Shown: in pieces, positions 1-58,889 of the stretch
How positions within the stretch are numbered: the stretch's first letter is position 1
Layout of the letters: each line of letters starts with the position of its first letter
Origin: Scylla paramamosain
Lineage: Eukaryota > Arthropoda > Malacostraca > Decapoda > Portunidae
DNA length: 64,000 bases
NCBI RefSeq assembly: GCF_035594125.1
Contig: NC_087178.1
Coordinates: 4,148,501 to 4,212,500, forward strand
Direction of reading: 5' to 3'
Position numbers and translations under genes: made by a program
Notes under the pieces: model-generated
Told to the model about the DNA's origin: nothing
The model's input: only the letters and a program-made list of their open reading frames with translations
The model's database searches: none

Positions 1-279
1 TCGCATCATTTTTTTCCCTAATTTTTGCACCTCTGTCCTTAACGCCTCCTGATATGAGCCAGTGAAGTGGTACAGTGGTCAGGAGGAGGGATAAGGCCTG
101 TGCAGTGCTGTGGCTTGTGTAGTGCCAGGGTGGGTGGAGTGAAGGGGCAGTGAGGTCAGTGTGTGAGAGAGTGAAGGGAGTGGAGGCTGGTGGGTGTGTG
201 GCACTGGCTTTGCCCTGGCACTCCCCTGACACTGTCCTGCTCTTGGCCCCAGTGCCATGGCCCCTCTACACTCCTCCGC

Positions 280-760
280 AGCTTCCAGGTTATGGTGTCA
301 TTAGTCATATGTTAGTAGGAGTGGAATTATAAGATTATCAGTAACTTCTTGGCCTTATCGTCTTGAAAGAGGAGTTTTGTTTATTGGCATTCCTCCTCAG
401 CCTGGAGGTTTGGTTTCCAAGGCCTGCATCGTAACTGGAGTAGAATTATTACTTAAGGCTCTCATAACTAACTTGACTAATTCAATTTGTCTTCATTTTG
501 AAAGAGGAGTGTTATTTTTGTGAGGACATTTCCCCAACTTCCAGGTTTGGGTGTTATAAGTTATATCTTGCAGGAAAGAATCATTCCTCAAATTTCTTAT
601 AGCTAAATTTCCTTGTGTTTACTTTTGAGAGAGGAATGGCAATGTTGTGGGTGTGTTTTGTTGGTTTGTTGTGACTCTTCTCTCCGTAATGCAGGATTTG
701 GTGTCACGTGTTTTAGTGAGAATAGAAACATTACTGCACGTTCTCATAACCAACTCTCCA
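280..760. repeat. diverged tandem repeat, about 130-bp unit, four copies
   Basis: A block beginning with a CTTCCAGGTTTGGTGTCA-like sequence recurs near 285, 397, 534 and 687. A second block, TTTTGAAAGAGGAG or a close variant, recurs near 364, 497 and 624. Copies share order and spacing (about 112-153 bp) but many bases differ, so this is an old tandem array. Confidence 0.6.
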
Positions 761-869
761 AATTTTTTTTTTTTTTTAAATAATTATCAAACAACAACTT
801 ACTTCTTGTATGTTTCTTGTTGATACGTTATGGTGAAAAAGATTTCTGGCTCATTATTTCCGTTTGTAT

Positions 870-1475
870 TCATTGTGGTGGTTTTATATTACTCTTGAAA
901 TAGTAACTTTGGGTTTTCATCATTAACCCTGTGTCTTCATATTCATCAAACAAACTATTTTGTGATTTTTGTTAATTTATGATAATTTTTTCTAGGCCCA
1001 AGTTCAGTTTGTTTTCAAGGTGGTGGTCTTTTATTATTCTTGAAATAGTCGCTGCATTCACATGTAAGAGCTTATGTTTGTTATTGATGCTGAAAATGAC
1101 TCCATTCTCATGTTGTTTTAGTGTTTACCTGGGATGGTGCTCATTGTAGGAGGCAATAACACAGCAGACTCATATATCTCAATGCCGTAACAGAAATAAA
1201 AATGTTTGGGTGATATTAAAATGACATTGCATTGAGTTCCTTAATTTCACTACTGATCCCTTCATTACATAGATTACAATTCTAAAAAGTGTCATATTTT
1301 GAAGAGAAATAAAGCTGGTGTGTGGAAATAAGTAGGCTAAGGTTATTTCTGTAATCTTCAAAGACTATTTTTACTATAACTCAGTTTTTACATGGGCTAG
1401 TACTTCCTATAGGAGGTAGTAACATAGCAGGCTTATTTATATCACAGCCGTAAAGGAAGAATGTTTATATGTAAC
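870..1475. repeat. further diverged direct repeats in the same intron
   Basis: GTGGTGGTTTTATATTACTC followed by TTGAAATAGTAACT near 874 is matched near 1019 by a closely similar block. A second pair starts TAGGAGGCAATAACACAGCA at about 1146 and TAGGAGGTAGTAACATAGCA at about 1409, and each continues for about 60 bp. These lie next to the 130-bp array and may be part of the same amplified intron sequence. Confidence 0.55.
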
Positions 1476-1735
1476 ATAGCTCCACTGTGGAAGATTCAGA
1501 CCACTTCCTGATTCACTCATCCCTGTTACCAGTTTAGCTTAGGTTAGCTGGTTCAGTTTTGCTGGGCTAGGTTTAGTCATATATTATTCATGTACAGAAG
1601 TGCAAATCAGCTAAAACTAGTAAAAAATAATAAAGTAAAAAGTCCATTGAAGCCGTAAGGCCCTAAAGAGGACAGTCCAAAATTACACTGAAAAGTGAAG
1701 TCGATTGGTTATTTATTTATCATTACTATTTACAG

Positions 1736-18629
<16,894 letters not shown>

Positions 18630-19265
18630 CCTCCATTCCCTTCTCTATGGGAGGGAGAATGACTTAGAAAGGAAAGAGAGAAAATAATTCATGGAGCCAC
18701 AACAACCATAGCTGCTGGTATTTGCTTCACCAGTGACCTTGAGCTACCTTCCACCTACAGTTTATACAGTCTGCAGCTGCCAAACCCCTTTTCTGGTGAC
18801 CCTTCTGTGCTGGGGCCTCTGGTGGGTGCATGGGTGACTCTGGTGCTGTGGTGGCAGCAGACCAGCTATATTCTGAGGGTAGTGATGGTGGTGGTGTGTT
18901 GTTTAAGCTCCTTCCAATACCAAGTCTTTGTGCAGGTAGAGCGTATTCTAAAAAGGTAATTTTTTCATCTTATAACATGGAGAATCATTCATTCTTGAAA
19001 TGATAACGGTGCTTGTTTTCCCCAATGCAATAACTTTGACTACAAAATTCATTGTTGCTTGAGGCATCCCTTGCTAGGCAGTGTCATTCTCCCTTGTACT
19101 GCTGTTAAAATTTTTTTATTTTTAATTTCTTGTACAATGCTTTTCACTTCAGTATGCATAAGTTAGAGTTATACTTCAGAGGCGCCCACTAGGAACCATA
19201 TGAATATGGTCTGCCTTCACACAGAGTGACACACACTTCTGTACTCACACACACATGGACACACC

Positions 19266-19268
<3 letters not shown>

Positions 19269-19303
<35 letters not shown>

Positions 19304-19328
19304 GACACTCAGGTACATGCATACTCAG

Positions 19329-19372
<44 letters not shown>
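19269..19372. repeat. two (CA)n tracts
   Basis: CA runs at 19269-19301 and 19330-19372 are separated by a 28-bp non-repetitive spacer. Confidence 0.9.
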
Positions 19373-19376
<4 letters not shown>

Positions 19377-22057
19377 CAGTATTTATTATTAAGATCATGC
19401 ATTGGTAGACCTTGGGCTTGTCTTGCTCTGGGCTCTTTGCCCTCATGTTTCACAGTGATAGTGATTCTCTTAAGAAAAATTTCTATGCTCCTGCTTTATC
19501 CCAGTTTGAAGACAAAGTTATCATTTTAGGATACTCAAGTGTAACAAGAGGTGATAACAATATTTGGTACCAAATCTTGCTGACACCAGTTCATTCTCCA
19601 GATCACCCTGTCCCAGCCTGGCAGTGTTAAGGCCTCAGGGAGGGTAGGGAGAGGCCTTTGTGCACTGCGGGGTTATGCTTGATTGGGAACAAACTGTACT
19701 TAACGGCCAATGCTCTCTCCCTCTCTCTCTCTCTTTCTCTTGTAGAAATTTTGTTTTTTAAGCAATACAAAATTTAGATTGAGTTTATTTGTGGCATTGT
19801 TGCAGCCTGTTGGCCGTATCTTTGAATTTGGATGGAAGTGATTACCTGATTTATTTTATATTTTTCAGATATGTATTATAATCAAAATATTGTTAATCAA
19901 GTATAGTAATTTCATGAGTTCTCCATTAATTTTGGAGGAGAAGAGTACAATGAAATGTGTTTGTGTGATTTATGTGATGTTCACAGTCCTTAGGAACATG
20001 TCACATGTTAGCAATTGTTATATTTCTTAATTTTATTGAAGACTTTATTAGTTATTTCCACTGCATTTTCACATGGAGATCTAGTGTGCTGGGCTGTGGG
20101 CTGGTTGATGCCCTGGGGAGGAAATTATCAAAAAAACTAAAGCTTTTATCATCAACAGCAGTGAAGAGCTGCTCCATGGAGGCCATTGGCAAAGCAGTGT
20201 CATCAGGCTTGTTATCACTTACCCAAGTTCAGTCTGTACCTAAGGTTGTAGCTCTTGAAATGCAAGTGTTTCAGCTGTTACCAGCACATCACTTTTGAAT
20301 CCTCAGATACTTATTCCTGTTCCTCACAAACACTGCACTGTCAAGAAGAGGCTTTTTGTGTAGCTCCCTTGCAGCTCCCAAGTACTAGCTGGCCAACAGT
20401 GAAACCACCTGGCCACCAATCATCAGGGCCACTTCTTTCATTGAGGCACCAGTGTGTTGCCAGCTGGTGTGTTGGGTGTGGTAGCTTTCACCTTCTCCTC
20501 TTAGAATTACTCCCAAGCTTTGGTGGCAACTTGACTCCATATTGTCATGTTTATCAATTTCTTCACTGTCTTCATGTATTTGAATGTGAAACTTCTTAGT
20601 GTCTTATCATTGTGTTGACATTAAGTGTTAACTTACAGTCATTCAGATATTTATAAAAAGAAAACAGATCTCATGGAAGACCCAGCCAGAAGCAGGTTCA
20701 TCAACAACAAGAGAAAGATGAATAAGTAGCAAAAAGGATTTGTGCAGTGAAGTTGGTGTGAGGTGAAATTATCTCATGGACTTGGTCAGTCAACTACCAG
20801 AAAGAAAGTTTATATGAAGACAATGAGTGCATATATATTTGTCTTGTATACAGAGATATCTGATTTTTTCCATGGAGCTGTGGTATTAGCTGTTTATGTT
20901 CCCTTGTGATTGAGGTGATGTTCCTCATGGTTATACATATATGAATATATATTCTTTTTTCCCTCCTCCCAAAGGTTTATACATCTTATGAGGGAGAAGT
21001 GAATCCCAGGCTGTGGCACGTGCTGACTGAGGGTCTGTGGGTGGCTTGGCTGTCCCAGAACTTTAATGAGGTGGTGGAGGTGTGTGGCGAGTGCAAGGGA
21101 ATGGCACCACGTGTGTTCTGCTTCTCCTCCAATACCTTACACTTGGGTGTTCCCATGCCCTCCTTCCCCACCCGGCTGAGGGCGGGGAAGGCAGTAGGTA
21201 GCCCTGCTGTAGACCTTCCCCAGCATCGTTGTTGATCAGGAAGTTTTATTGTCCATTGGTTGTTGAAAAAGTGACACTAGCACAAGAAATCTATATATTA
21301 ATTTTAAGCATGATAAGTACAAATTTCAGTAGATGTATATATTCCAGAGAAATACTATATAGATTATACTGTGTAGTGTGAGGAGGTGGTGGTGACCATG
21401 ACCAATATCTTCTGCTGTGATGAGTGGTGGTGTTGAGTATTGTTCTTTTCTGTTCCCCACTGTGAGACCTTGGAGCACAGTACTGTACTACCTGCAGCAC
21501 ACACTGCATTCATTCAGTCTTGGCTGTAGATATTTCCTTTATTTTGTGTTACATATTTTTTTCTGTTTCAGATTTGAGCTTTTTAAATGTAAACTCCTCA
21601 CCTTTACTGGTTAACACAGAGGATGGCAGACAGGCAAGGTGGTACACATCACCTTCCCAAACTTCAGTATTAATGTGAGTGAAGCGATGGAAGGCATTAA
21701 CCCAAGAGATACCAAGTTTATATTAGGCTTAGTGATGTAAATGCTCTTAGATTCTTTTTATATTGTACATAAGAGAATTAGTGGTAGTTGGGTTGTGTTT
21801 GTGGGTATGCATGTGTGCCTGCTTGCATCTGTATGCATGAGTTCCACTTCATTGGTGTATGTTTTGTATGCAGGATGGATGAGTGTTTTGCAGTACTGTA
21901 GTTATCTTGAATTAGGTTGCTTATTGATAATCAGCAGACCTTGTCCTGTGACTAAAGCCTAAAGGGTTGAGTGAAACTTTAATACATCTATTTTGCATTG
22001 AACAAATATCTGCAAGTCACATTCACCCAATATTGAAAGAATTGCTTTTCAGCTTTG

Positions 22058-22121
<64 letters not shown>
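22058..22121. repeat. A-run plus (TA)n
   Basis: About 16 A followed by about 48 bp of TA. Confidence 0.95.
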
Positions 22122-22130
<9 letters not shown>

Positions 22131-22504
22131 AAAAAAGAGCTGTAGATAATGCTACAAAATTTATTCCTTATTACGTACAGATTTTTCCCCTTCAGAGTAT
22201 AAATTGTTAAATACTACTTGAATGTTATGTTATTTCAGTTATTTACTCCCAACCAATTAAGTTTATAGAATAATTAAGTTTTCATGTATGTGCATTTAAC
22301 TTGGATGGTCCTGCCCTCCTTGTGTCAGTGTGGGAGAGAGAATTGCTCCTTAAAGACACTCCCATTCCAAACAAGACCCCCAACTCCATTCCCCTCCATT
22401 ACCACCCTCACACTCCTTTACACACTTGTGTATGTCCCACTGTTAAGTAATACTTCACCTATATACATCAACATGGTTTTGTCAGTTTTCCCTGATTTGT
22501 GATT

Positions 22505-22557
<53 letters not shown>

Positions 22558-23541
22558 AATGAGAGAGAGAATCATGCACATACTTATTGTATGTCTGTAG
22601 ATATGACTGGAGATTTGAAAGGCATTATAAAAATGGACCTTCTCCCTTTTCTTTAAAGTTTTTTTTTATTTTGATACAAAATGTTTACAGTCAATCATGT
22701 AATTTATCATTATCTCATGAATCTAAATTGTCACTGCCATGCACACCATGACAACATGGAGCTGCTCGGAAAGAGGGGAAGGCACCAGACCACAAATGAC
22801 TGATGTACTGTTTGGAGAGGTGGTTCACTAATTTCTGGTTCTGTTGACCTTGTATCCATGTGTTCAGTAGTAAATCATGGGCTCTTTTAACCATCTTCAA
22901 ACTAAACAGTGTGGTGCCTTTCTTTTCAAATTTAGCTTTATTTTCCTAGCACTATTTTCATCCACCCCTGAATCTGGCACAAGCTTGAGGTTGCTGCCCG
23001 TGTGGAGGGGGGGGGTGTGAGAGCCTGCATGAACTTTTGAAGGACAAAGTACAAAATTCATCCACATGACAGTTCAGATTAAAATGCCATGCTCAACCTA
23101 AAGCTGGATGTGAATTTTGGAGGTTCATTTAAAGATATATTTTTTTCCAATATGATGTTTCATAGAATTTACTGTTTATTAATTAGTAGCAATATTTTAG
23201 TTACTGTGTATTTTATTGTTTTTATACTTTGGTATGTAGTTGATTAATGATATTGTTTCACACAAATCAGGCTTGCATCATTGACTGTTACAGTGTGGTG
23301 TAACCAGAGCATCTGTGTACTTAAACCAGGAGTTTCAATTTTCAAGAACAAAATTGTTCTCCTTAGCTGCATTTTTCTTTCCCATAATCTGCGTCGCCTT
23401 CATACCTGAGTCTCCTCACTCCAGAGCCCAGCACAAGATGCAGTTCAAACTTGCCCCCCACAATTTAAACTTCCAAGTAAAGTTACAAATTTAAACTTAT
23501 AGCTTTATCTTAAATTAACTTCCAGTAAAGGCTCATTTTAT

Positions 23542-23707
<166 letters not shown>

Positions 23708-24288
23708 ATATAGCTGTCCTCTGCACTTATCTTGAACCTATGTAAGCATCAAGTAGATACCAATGCATAGAACTACATGTGTCGTGCTTCCCACACCTGT
23801 GTGATGAGGAAGGTGAGGGTGCCGAGGGGCAATGCTGTATGTAGAGGCTAAGGACACTGCACAACCATAACACACGTGGTGACCATCAGGGGTGAGTGAC
23901 GGTGGCAGTGAGTGGAAAAATTTAGAGTAGTGCTCCATATTTTGTAAACTTTATCTAATATTTTTTGGTGGATGCGAGATGTTTTTATATGTCTTATGTA
24001 ATACCGAGGCATATGCTGTTTGACGAAATTGATCTATGATTAAAAAATATACCAGTAGTTTCAATTCTGGTTCTATAGCACATATTGTTTCAGGCTCACA
24101 TAGTTTACCTATGTTTGAATTATATCTGTGTTGGATAACAACATCTGGAAATCACAATATTTACCTCTCTGGTTAATGTATGAAGTATGTGTATGATATA
24201 TGAAAGATATATTTGTTTATTTTTTTTAATGTTGATAGATTTATGTGAGTTAATGTATTATCAGTAAATACATATAAACTTATAAATA

Positions 24289-24292
<4 letters not shown>

Positions 24293-24374
<82 letters not shown>
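24293..24374. repeat. (TA)n-(CA)n microsatellite
   Basis: About 72 bp of TA, ending in five CA units. Confidence 0.95.
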
Positions 24375-24643
24375 CTATATATATCTCAGAACTTATGATT
24401 TGTTTGCTCATGTTTGTGAACACGAGCAAATCATGGGCAAAATCAGTGACAGGTTTTAGTAAGTAGCTGGTGGAGAAAGTTAAAGAATCTTGTCATAATT
24501 GGCTGTGTGCCATCACTTTGATGACTGACATGATCTCCACCATGCATCAGAAGCACATGTTAGTGTGGTCAGATTGTTGGCAGTGTTCAGTGGGTCACAG
24601 TGTTTGTGGCCTTTCTCAGTTCCTTTTAATTGTTCATTATCAC

Positions 24644-24646
<3 letters not shown>

Positions 24647-24719
<73 letters not shown>
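24647..24719. repeat. (TTA)n microsatellite
   Basis: About 24 perfect ATT/TTA units. Confidence 0.95.
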
Positions 24720-25958
24720 GATGGAGGGTTGACCACATACTCATATCTTTTTTTCTTCAAAACCCTATTTCTTATGTTGGGGAAAGTCTTGTAACATTGT
24801 GTAGGTCTGTGAGCAAGTAAACATACTGAAATGAACATGAAAGCTATTTTATGTAAAGCATGTATGAATTTCTTTGTGTGCCTGTGAGATTTGGTGTTTG
24901 ACTCTGTGTGTGTGTGTGTGTGTGTGTGAGAGTGTAAGCAAGGGACAATCTTCACCTTCATGTGTTCTAGGTGACCTTCAGGGAAATGGTGTGAAGTTAA
25001 CTTGTTTCTAAATTTACTCAGTGCTGTATATTAACTTAAGGATTATTTTGCCTCATCATACAACCTTTTTTGATAAATTATTACTTGTGTATAGTTATAA
25101 TTTCACGTTCACCACTGCTTTAGGTGAGGAGCATTTTAACCCTAACCAGCATTGAGGAAGGCTGGATTTGTGCTGTTAAGACAAGGTTTGACCCACATCC
25201 TTCCTATAGACACCCCTGTTGTACAAGAGGCTATGGCTGCTGGACCAAACTACCTATCGGGCATTAAGCGTCGGGACTTGTTTTTACCAATGTTTCTTAC
25301 ACGGCTAGTCATGCTGTTCTGATTTCACATCGCTTTAAGTCTCATCATAGATACAGAAGCTGCACTGTGATTTACCAGCTTTGTGACTTTAAGCTTTTCA
25401 GTCCAACATTAATGAAAGTGACTGATTACTGCTTAGCAAAACCAAAGAGCCACACAGAGCCATAGACCTCTTTATAATGTCCATGCCACACCCTGCCTCC
25501 CCTCTTGTGTCCACCCTCAGTCATGTTCAGTATTTTGTTGGTGGCAAAGACATTCTTTGCAAATTATTTTCTTTTAAATATTTAAGAAGTGTGAGAAAGA
25601 TGTCTGAATCCATTGCAAAATCCAGCAAGATTCACCAATAACTACACTAGGTCTATATATATATTATATATATATGACATATATAAAGATAGTGAATGAT
25701 ACAGCCAGGCTTTAGATGTCCCCTCCCCCCTTATGTGTGTGTGCAATGTCATGGTGGTATGGCAACTGTCCCCTCGTCTGGCTTTTTTCCCCCCCCCCCA
25801 AGTAGGGAGTGATACTTAGGTGGCAGTGGCGAGGTGACTGGTGCCATCCCACCCAGGTAGAGTAAGATAATGACTGTAGTGTAGAGTAGATTCTCTAATG
25901 ATCATTTTGTTCAGACATCTTTTGACATATTTGCAAATTTTATTGTTATGTCATTTTC

Positions 25959-25964
25959 AATAAA
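25959..25964 (+). terminator. candidate poly(A) signal of CRTC
   Basis: AATAAA followed within 20 bp by a T-rich stretch. It lies 7.3 kb after the CRTC stop and upstream of the convergent DHX15 gene. Confidence 0.4.
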
Positions 25965-25980
25965 GATTTTCTTGTATTTT

Positions 25981-26900
25981 ATTGACATTTGTACTTTTAA
26001 ACACAAGATCACCTTTTCTCTGGAATTTATGTCAACAGTATTATTTATCACTTTATTTAATTGAACAACATGCTAATTTTCTTGACTCATTTTAGGCCAT
26101 CATAGATAGTGCCCTATGATCTTTGATACTGGAGTCTATAATTTTAAAATTAAATCAAGCTGGCTCTAGAATTTTAATATTAAATCAAGTTGACTGTTAT
26201 AATATGACGTTATTGCTGCCTGTATAGGACAAAGATGAAGATCTATTGGATCCACTTCACTCAATTACTTTGAGTCATGGATATGAAATGATAAAATTAA
26301 TTGAGTGTATACTCAAGTTCACAACTAAAGTGTGAACCAGGTTGGAAGATTACTGCCATTGTATTCCTTGCATTTCCAAAGAGGCAACTAAGATGGACAG
26401 AGGGAGGGGATTGGTAACCCCATCCTCTGCTTTCATTCCTGCTGTTAGACAAGGCATGACATGACACTTGGTCTCATCTACCTCTCTTAGAGGAGGATCT
26501 GCCTGACACAGATTACTTAATAAATCAACATCTCTTGATTCCTGATAAGGAATTTTATAGGCCACTGGAGTGAGAGAAGTACACAAATATTTTGTGTTTA
26601 TTTTGAACATAAAATGAGTGACAAGTTGGGACCACATCAGGATTACTCTTAGTATCCCTGAGTAGCCAACACCTGGCACCTTTCCTACTAGGAATGATGG
26701 GTCCTGGGTAGCAAAACAGGATCAAAGTACTATTTCATCCTATAACAGTATACATAATAAATATAATGCTACCAGCTTTTATGCCTGTGCTGTTGTGGCC
26801 AAATCCAGTACAGCTAAACAACTCACTTATTGCTTTGTACAATAATAAATAAACCTGAAGGTTGTTGACTCACCATCTGACCACTAACTGTGTCACTTTC
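25981..26900. other. spacer between convergent CRTC and DHX15
   Basis: No gene was seen. A small tandem duplication lies at 26135-26197. Confidence 0.55.
26135..26197. repeat. 32-bp tandem duplication
   Basis: CTATAATTTTAAAATTAAAT is followed 32 bp later by CTAGAATTTTAATATTAAAT. Similarity continues through CAAGCTGGCTC versus CAAGTTGACTG. Confidence 0.85.
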
Positions 26901-26913
26901 TTCTGGAGACCAA

Positions 26914-26919
26914 TTTATT
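26914..26919 (-). terminator. candidate poly(A) signal of DHX15
   Basis: TTTATT on the + strand is AATAAA on the DHX15 strand, about 255 bp after the stop codon, a normal 3' UTR length. Confidence 0.5.
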
Positions 26920-27113
26920 TTTTAAAGTGAGTACTGCTATGGGGACCCCTCAGCTAACTCACTAGTACACCATACAAAAAATATAAGCTATCTATGCATC
27001 ATCTCTCATCCACAAGAATTCTAAGAGTCCACTCCATGCCTATCCACACTAAGCCTAAACCAACCAAGCTCTTCTCATGGACAAACTTCAACGAGAACAT
27101 ACAAAGAACATCA

Positions 27114-33529
<6,416 letters not shown>

Positions 33530-34549
33530 GTTGCGTTGCGTTGGTCAAATACACGTGGTCTGCAGGTTTTGCGGTGATTTCCAAGCCGACACTACCACCA
33601 CTACCCGCAGGCCAAGTTTGAACTGGGCCGTTGGTTCTTGTTCATCCTCAACCTTGTCATTTTTATCTTCGTTTTATATGAAGCGTTTTGGAGTTCATAT
33701 CATGTTTCTTGATTTTTAGGTGTGTTTTTTTACGTTATTATGATTCACTTGACTATTATCGAAATAAATGAGCCGTTGCTTCCTTTTTCTCCGAAACGTT
33801 GTTATTTTTATTTATTTATTTTCTTTTATGTTTGTTTTGTCTTCTGAGTTTGTGATGGCTTAAAAAAAAATAATGCTATTTTTGCGCTATTATGCATGGA
33901 ATGCTTGAGTAATGTGTCTTTAGATGTATAGGACGTAGACGGAGCTTGTTCCAGTGTCATGCAGAAATAACTATTCCAGCGATCACATTTAAATGTAATC
34001 GTCAAAGTATCAAACGTTTTAGACACCCTGCCACAAATCACATAACAAAATGCGACGAAGTAAACTGCCTATCGTTTTAAAATGTAGTGCGGGACATTGG
34101 CTGCCACATTTTAATTCTAAAGTTCTGAACAAATTACTTAGCGAATAACTTGATTAATGCACGAATTATTTATATATGGCAATAATCGATACTATGTAAG
34201 TGTATATATTATTAGATTGAAACTCAACTCCACAAACAGACATTTGGCAACGCCGCGGGGATGTGGGGCGATGGCGGCCATTGGTGGAGTGGTCGGGGCT
34301 CGGGGATTGGTGGCCTCCGCGGTGACGTCACGACCCTAAACAAAGCTCGCCCCTCCGCCCCACGCTCAGAAAGCTCCTGAACCTCGTTGCATGTAGGCTG
34401 ATTGACACTACGCCCATAACTAACACCACCACCATTGTTCATCCCAAGTAACATCTTAAAACCAATCCTCTTGACTCCCGCGGTCTCTCTCCACCGACCA
34501 TTCCTGCGTCCGTCTGTTGGTAAAGCCGTGATCGCGAAGCCTTGGCGAG
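33530..34549. promoter_or_regulatory. bidirectional promoter region between DHX15 and PDCD4
   Basis: The start codons of the two divergent genes are 1020 bp apart. The PDCD4-proximal part (about 34245-34385) is GC-rich with several CpGs in AT-rich surroundings. It contains GATGGCGGC (YY1-like, 34270-34278), ATTGG (reverse CCAAT) at 34280-34284 and 34306-34310, and a perfect palindromic CRE. No transcription start can be fixed from sequence alone. Confidence 0.65.
34323..34330. promoter_or_regulatory. consensus cAMP response element TGACGTCA
   Basis: A full 8-bp palindromic CRE lies 220 bp before the PDCD4 ATG, inside the GC-rich promoter island and next to CCAAT boxes. CREB/ATF family proteins bind this site. 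Confidence 0.75.
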
Positions 34550-57149
<22,600 letters not shown>

Positions 57150-57599
57150 GCAGTAAACCACATTCCCAGGATGCCACCACGGGAGGAAATCAAGTGGAAG
57201 TTTTAGTTGATGTTTGCATTGTAGTTTTTGTTTTTCTTGGAATGCATTTCCTAACATGACAATATTGTTGGTCTGTAATGTTAGTATAAGACTTTAACTA
57301 TGGGTCCTGAATATTATCAAAGTTTACTTTTTCTTTATACACATAATATGTAAAATGTAACTCACACATACACACATGAAAATGGCAATCCTATCCCAGG
57401 CATGATTTTTCTATTTTTGTTTTAAAATTCGGTGTGTGACTCCTGTGTGGCATCCTAAGCACAGCTCTTCAGGTGGACAGAGACAGAGTCTGCTGTGTGT
57501 TGCTGGAAAAGATCTCCTCAACACATGGAGGCTGTTGCTATGTGGACTTGCGTTTCCGCGTTGTTTACCCTGTGCTTGGCCTCAAACTTGACATGTTTT

Positions 57600-57660
57600 T
57601 AAGTTTCTGTACTGTGTGATACAGACTATCATTAAATTTCTGTACTATGTGATACAGAGG
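57600..57660. repeat. direct repeat in the PDCD4 3' UTR
   Basis: AAGTTTCTGTACTGTGTGAT followed by ACAGA recurs about 33 bp later as AAATTTCTGTACTATGTGAT plus ACAGA, with two mismatches in 25 bases. Confidence 0.85.
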
Positions 57661-58759
57661 GTTAGAAAAGGCCATTTTGTATCAAGTGTGCATCCTTTTC
57701 TATTTTTCTTGTGAACTTGGGCATCAACTCTTGTGTAAACAGGTGGAAACTGCTTGTACTGTAGACAGGTAGTGCGTTGCTTCATTAGGTCCCCACACAA
57801 TATGCTTACTACCACTTCTTTAGCTGAAGACACAAGGACATGGATCTACATGAAAACTAAGAGTAACAGGGGAAACTTTTGTACGTGGAACCCTTGTATC
57901 ATTTTTAATTACAGAACATAAATTTTTGCAGCGGCAGGCAATTTAACGCCCAACAGCCGTGTGTTGTAATCCATGTGCTGCACTTCTGTCAAAGGAATGG
58001 AGAAGTTAGCTTGCTCCCAACAGTCTCCTGCTGGCGTGGTCGTCTCTAAGGATTGGCTGGAAGACTCACTGGGACGTGGTCAGCCTATGAAAAGCGGTAA
58101 AATTTTGACGATCATGTTGGCAACTCTCAAGCTTTTATCGGTCCCTACTGAGCTGTACCTGTGTATTAATCATGCATATACTTGTTGTTGCAAATAGCAA
58201 GGGATTCATTGCTCATTTGTGAATACTATTTTTTCTATTGTGAAGACTATAGGGGAGGAAATATGTAATGTTTCTTCATCATAGTGACTTTCTTTTTGTC
58301 TTTTAAGGTTCTCTTGCCAAGTTGAGCAAGAGCTGGAAGTACAAGACTAAGTTTAGTTTTGAAGACTGCCAAAAAAAATACTATAAAAATAAAAAAAAGA
58401 AACATTGAGGTCTGGCCTTTCCAAAGTGAGAGGGGCCTGGGACCACTTAAGAGGATTGGTGTCAACCCTTGTCAGGGTAGATGCATGGTGAGGCCAGTGT
58501 GCCTGAATTACACTAGCATTTTTTGTTTGTGTAGCAGTTACCAAAATTGGCATCTTTTTTGTGTGTGAATTTCAATTGCTTTATATGATGTGAGTTCTAG
58601 GATTTTTAGGTGATTTTTTTTGTGTACCACTACAGCTGGCCTCAGAGGCTGTTATTATGCATCTGGTTCTGACAAGGTTTTATAATCATCTTGGGAATAA
58701 CTGAACATTGCAACTGTGCAAAAAAAGTACAAAAAAATGGCAAAACTGAGAAAAAGCTA

Positions 58760-58765
58760 AATAAA
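58760..58765 (+). terminator. candidate PDCD4 poly(A) signal
   Basis: AATAAA in A-rich sequence, followed by a T-rich stretch (TCTTTCTTTTTAT). Confidence 0.55.
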
Positions 58766-58883
58766 AATTGCAAAATCACGTCTTTCTTTTTATATTATTA
58801 ATAAGGATTTATCTTTTTATAACAAGGATTTCAACTTTGTATCACCCTGTACAAATCTTTTTCCAACACCACCAATATTATTA

Positions 58884-58889
58884 TTTATT
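58884..58889 (-). terminator. candidate EDEM2 poly(A) signal
   Basis: TTTATT on + is AATAAA on the EDEM2 strand, about 750 bp after its stop. It lies only about 120 bp from the opposing PDCD4 signal. Confidence 0.45.

Larger units (their letters stand above)
1..1735 (+). other. CRTC intron sequence upstream of the first exon in the window
   Basis: No exon of CRTC or of any other recognisable gene was found here. The stretch is AT-rich and ends in a pyrimidine-rich tract and TTTACAG acceptor at 1735. The exons for the N-terminal CREB-binding domain of CRTC should lie upstream of the window. Much of the interval is made of diverged direct repeats, listed separately. Confidence 0.6.
57150..58785 (+). 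other. PDCD4 3' UTR
   Basis: No gene was seen after the PDCD4 stop at 57149. It contains a short direct repeat at 57600-57660. AATAAA at 58760 is the likely poly(A) signal, giving a 3' UTR of about 1.6 kb. Confidence 0.55.

Noticed and set aside
150..332. possible upstream CRTC exon
   Set aside because: The short frame has no similarity to CRTC N-terminal sequence, and splice sites are not convincing.
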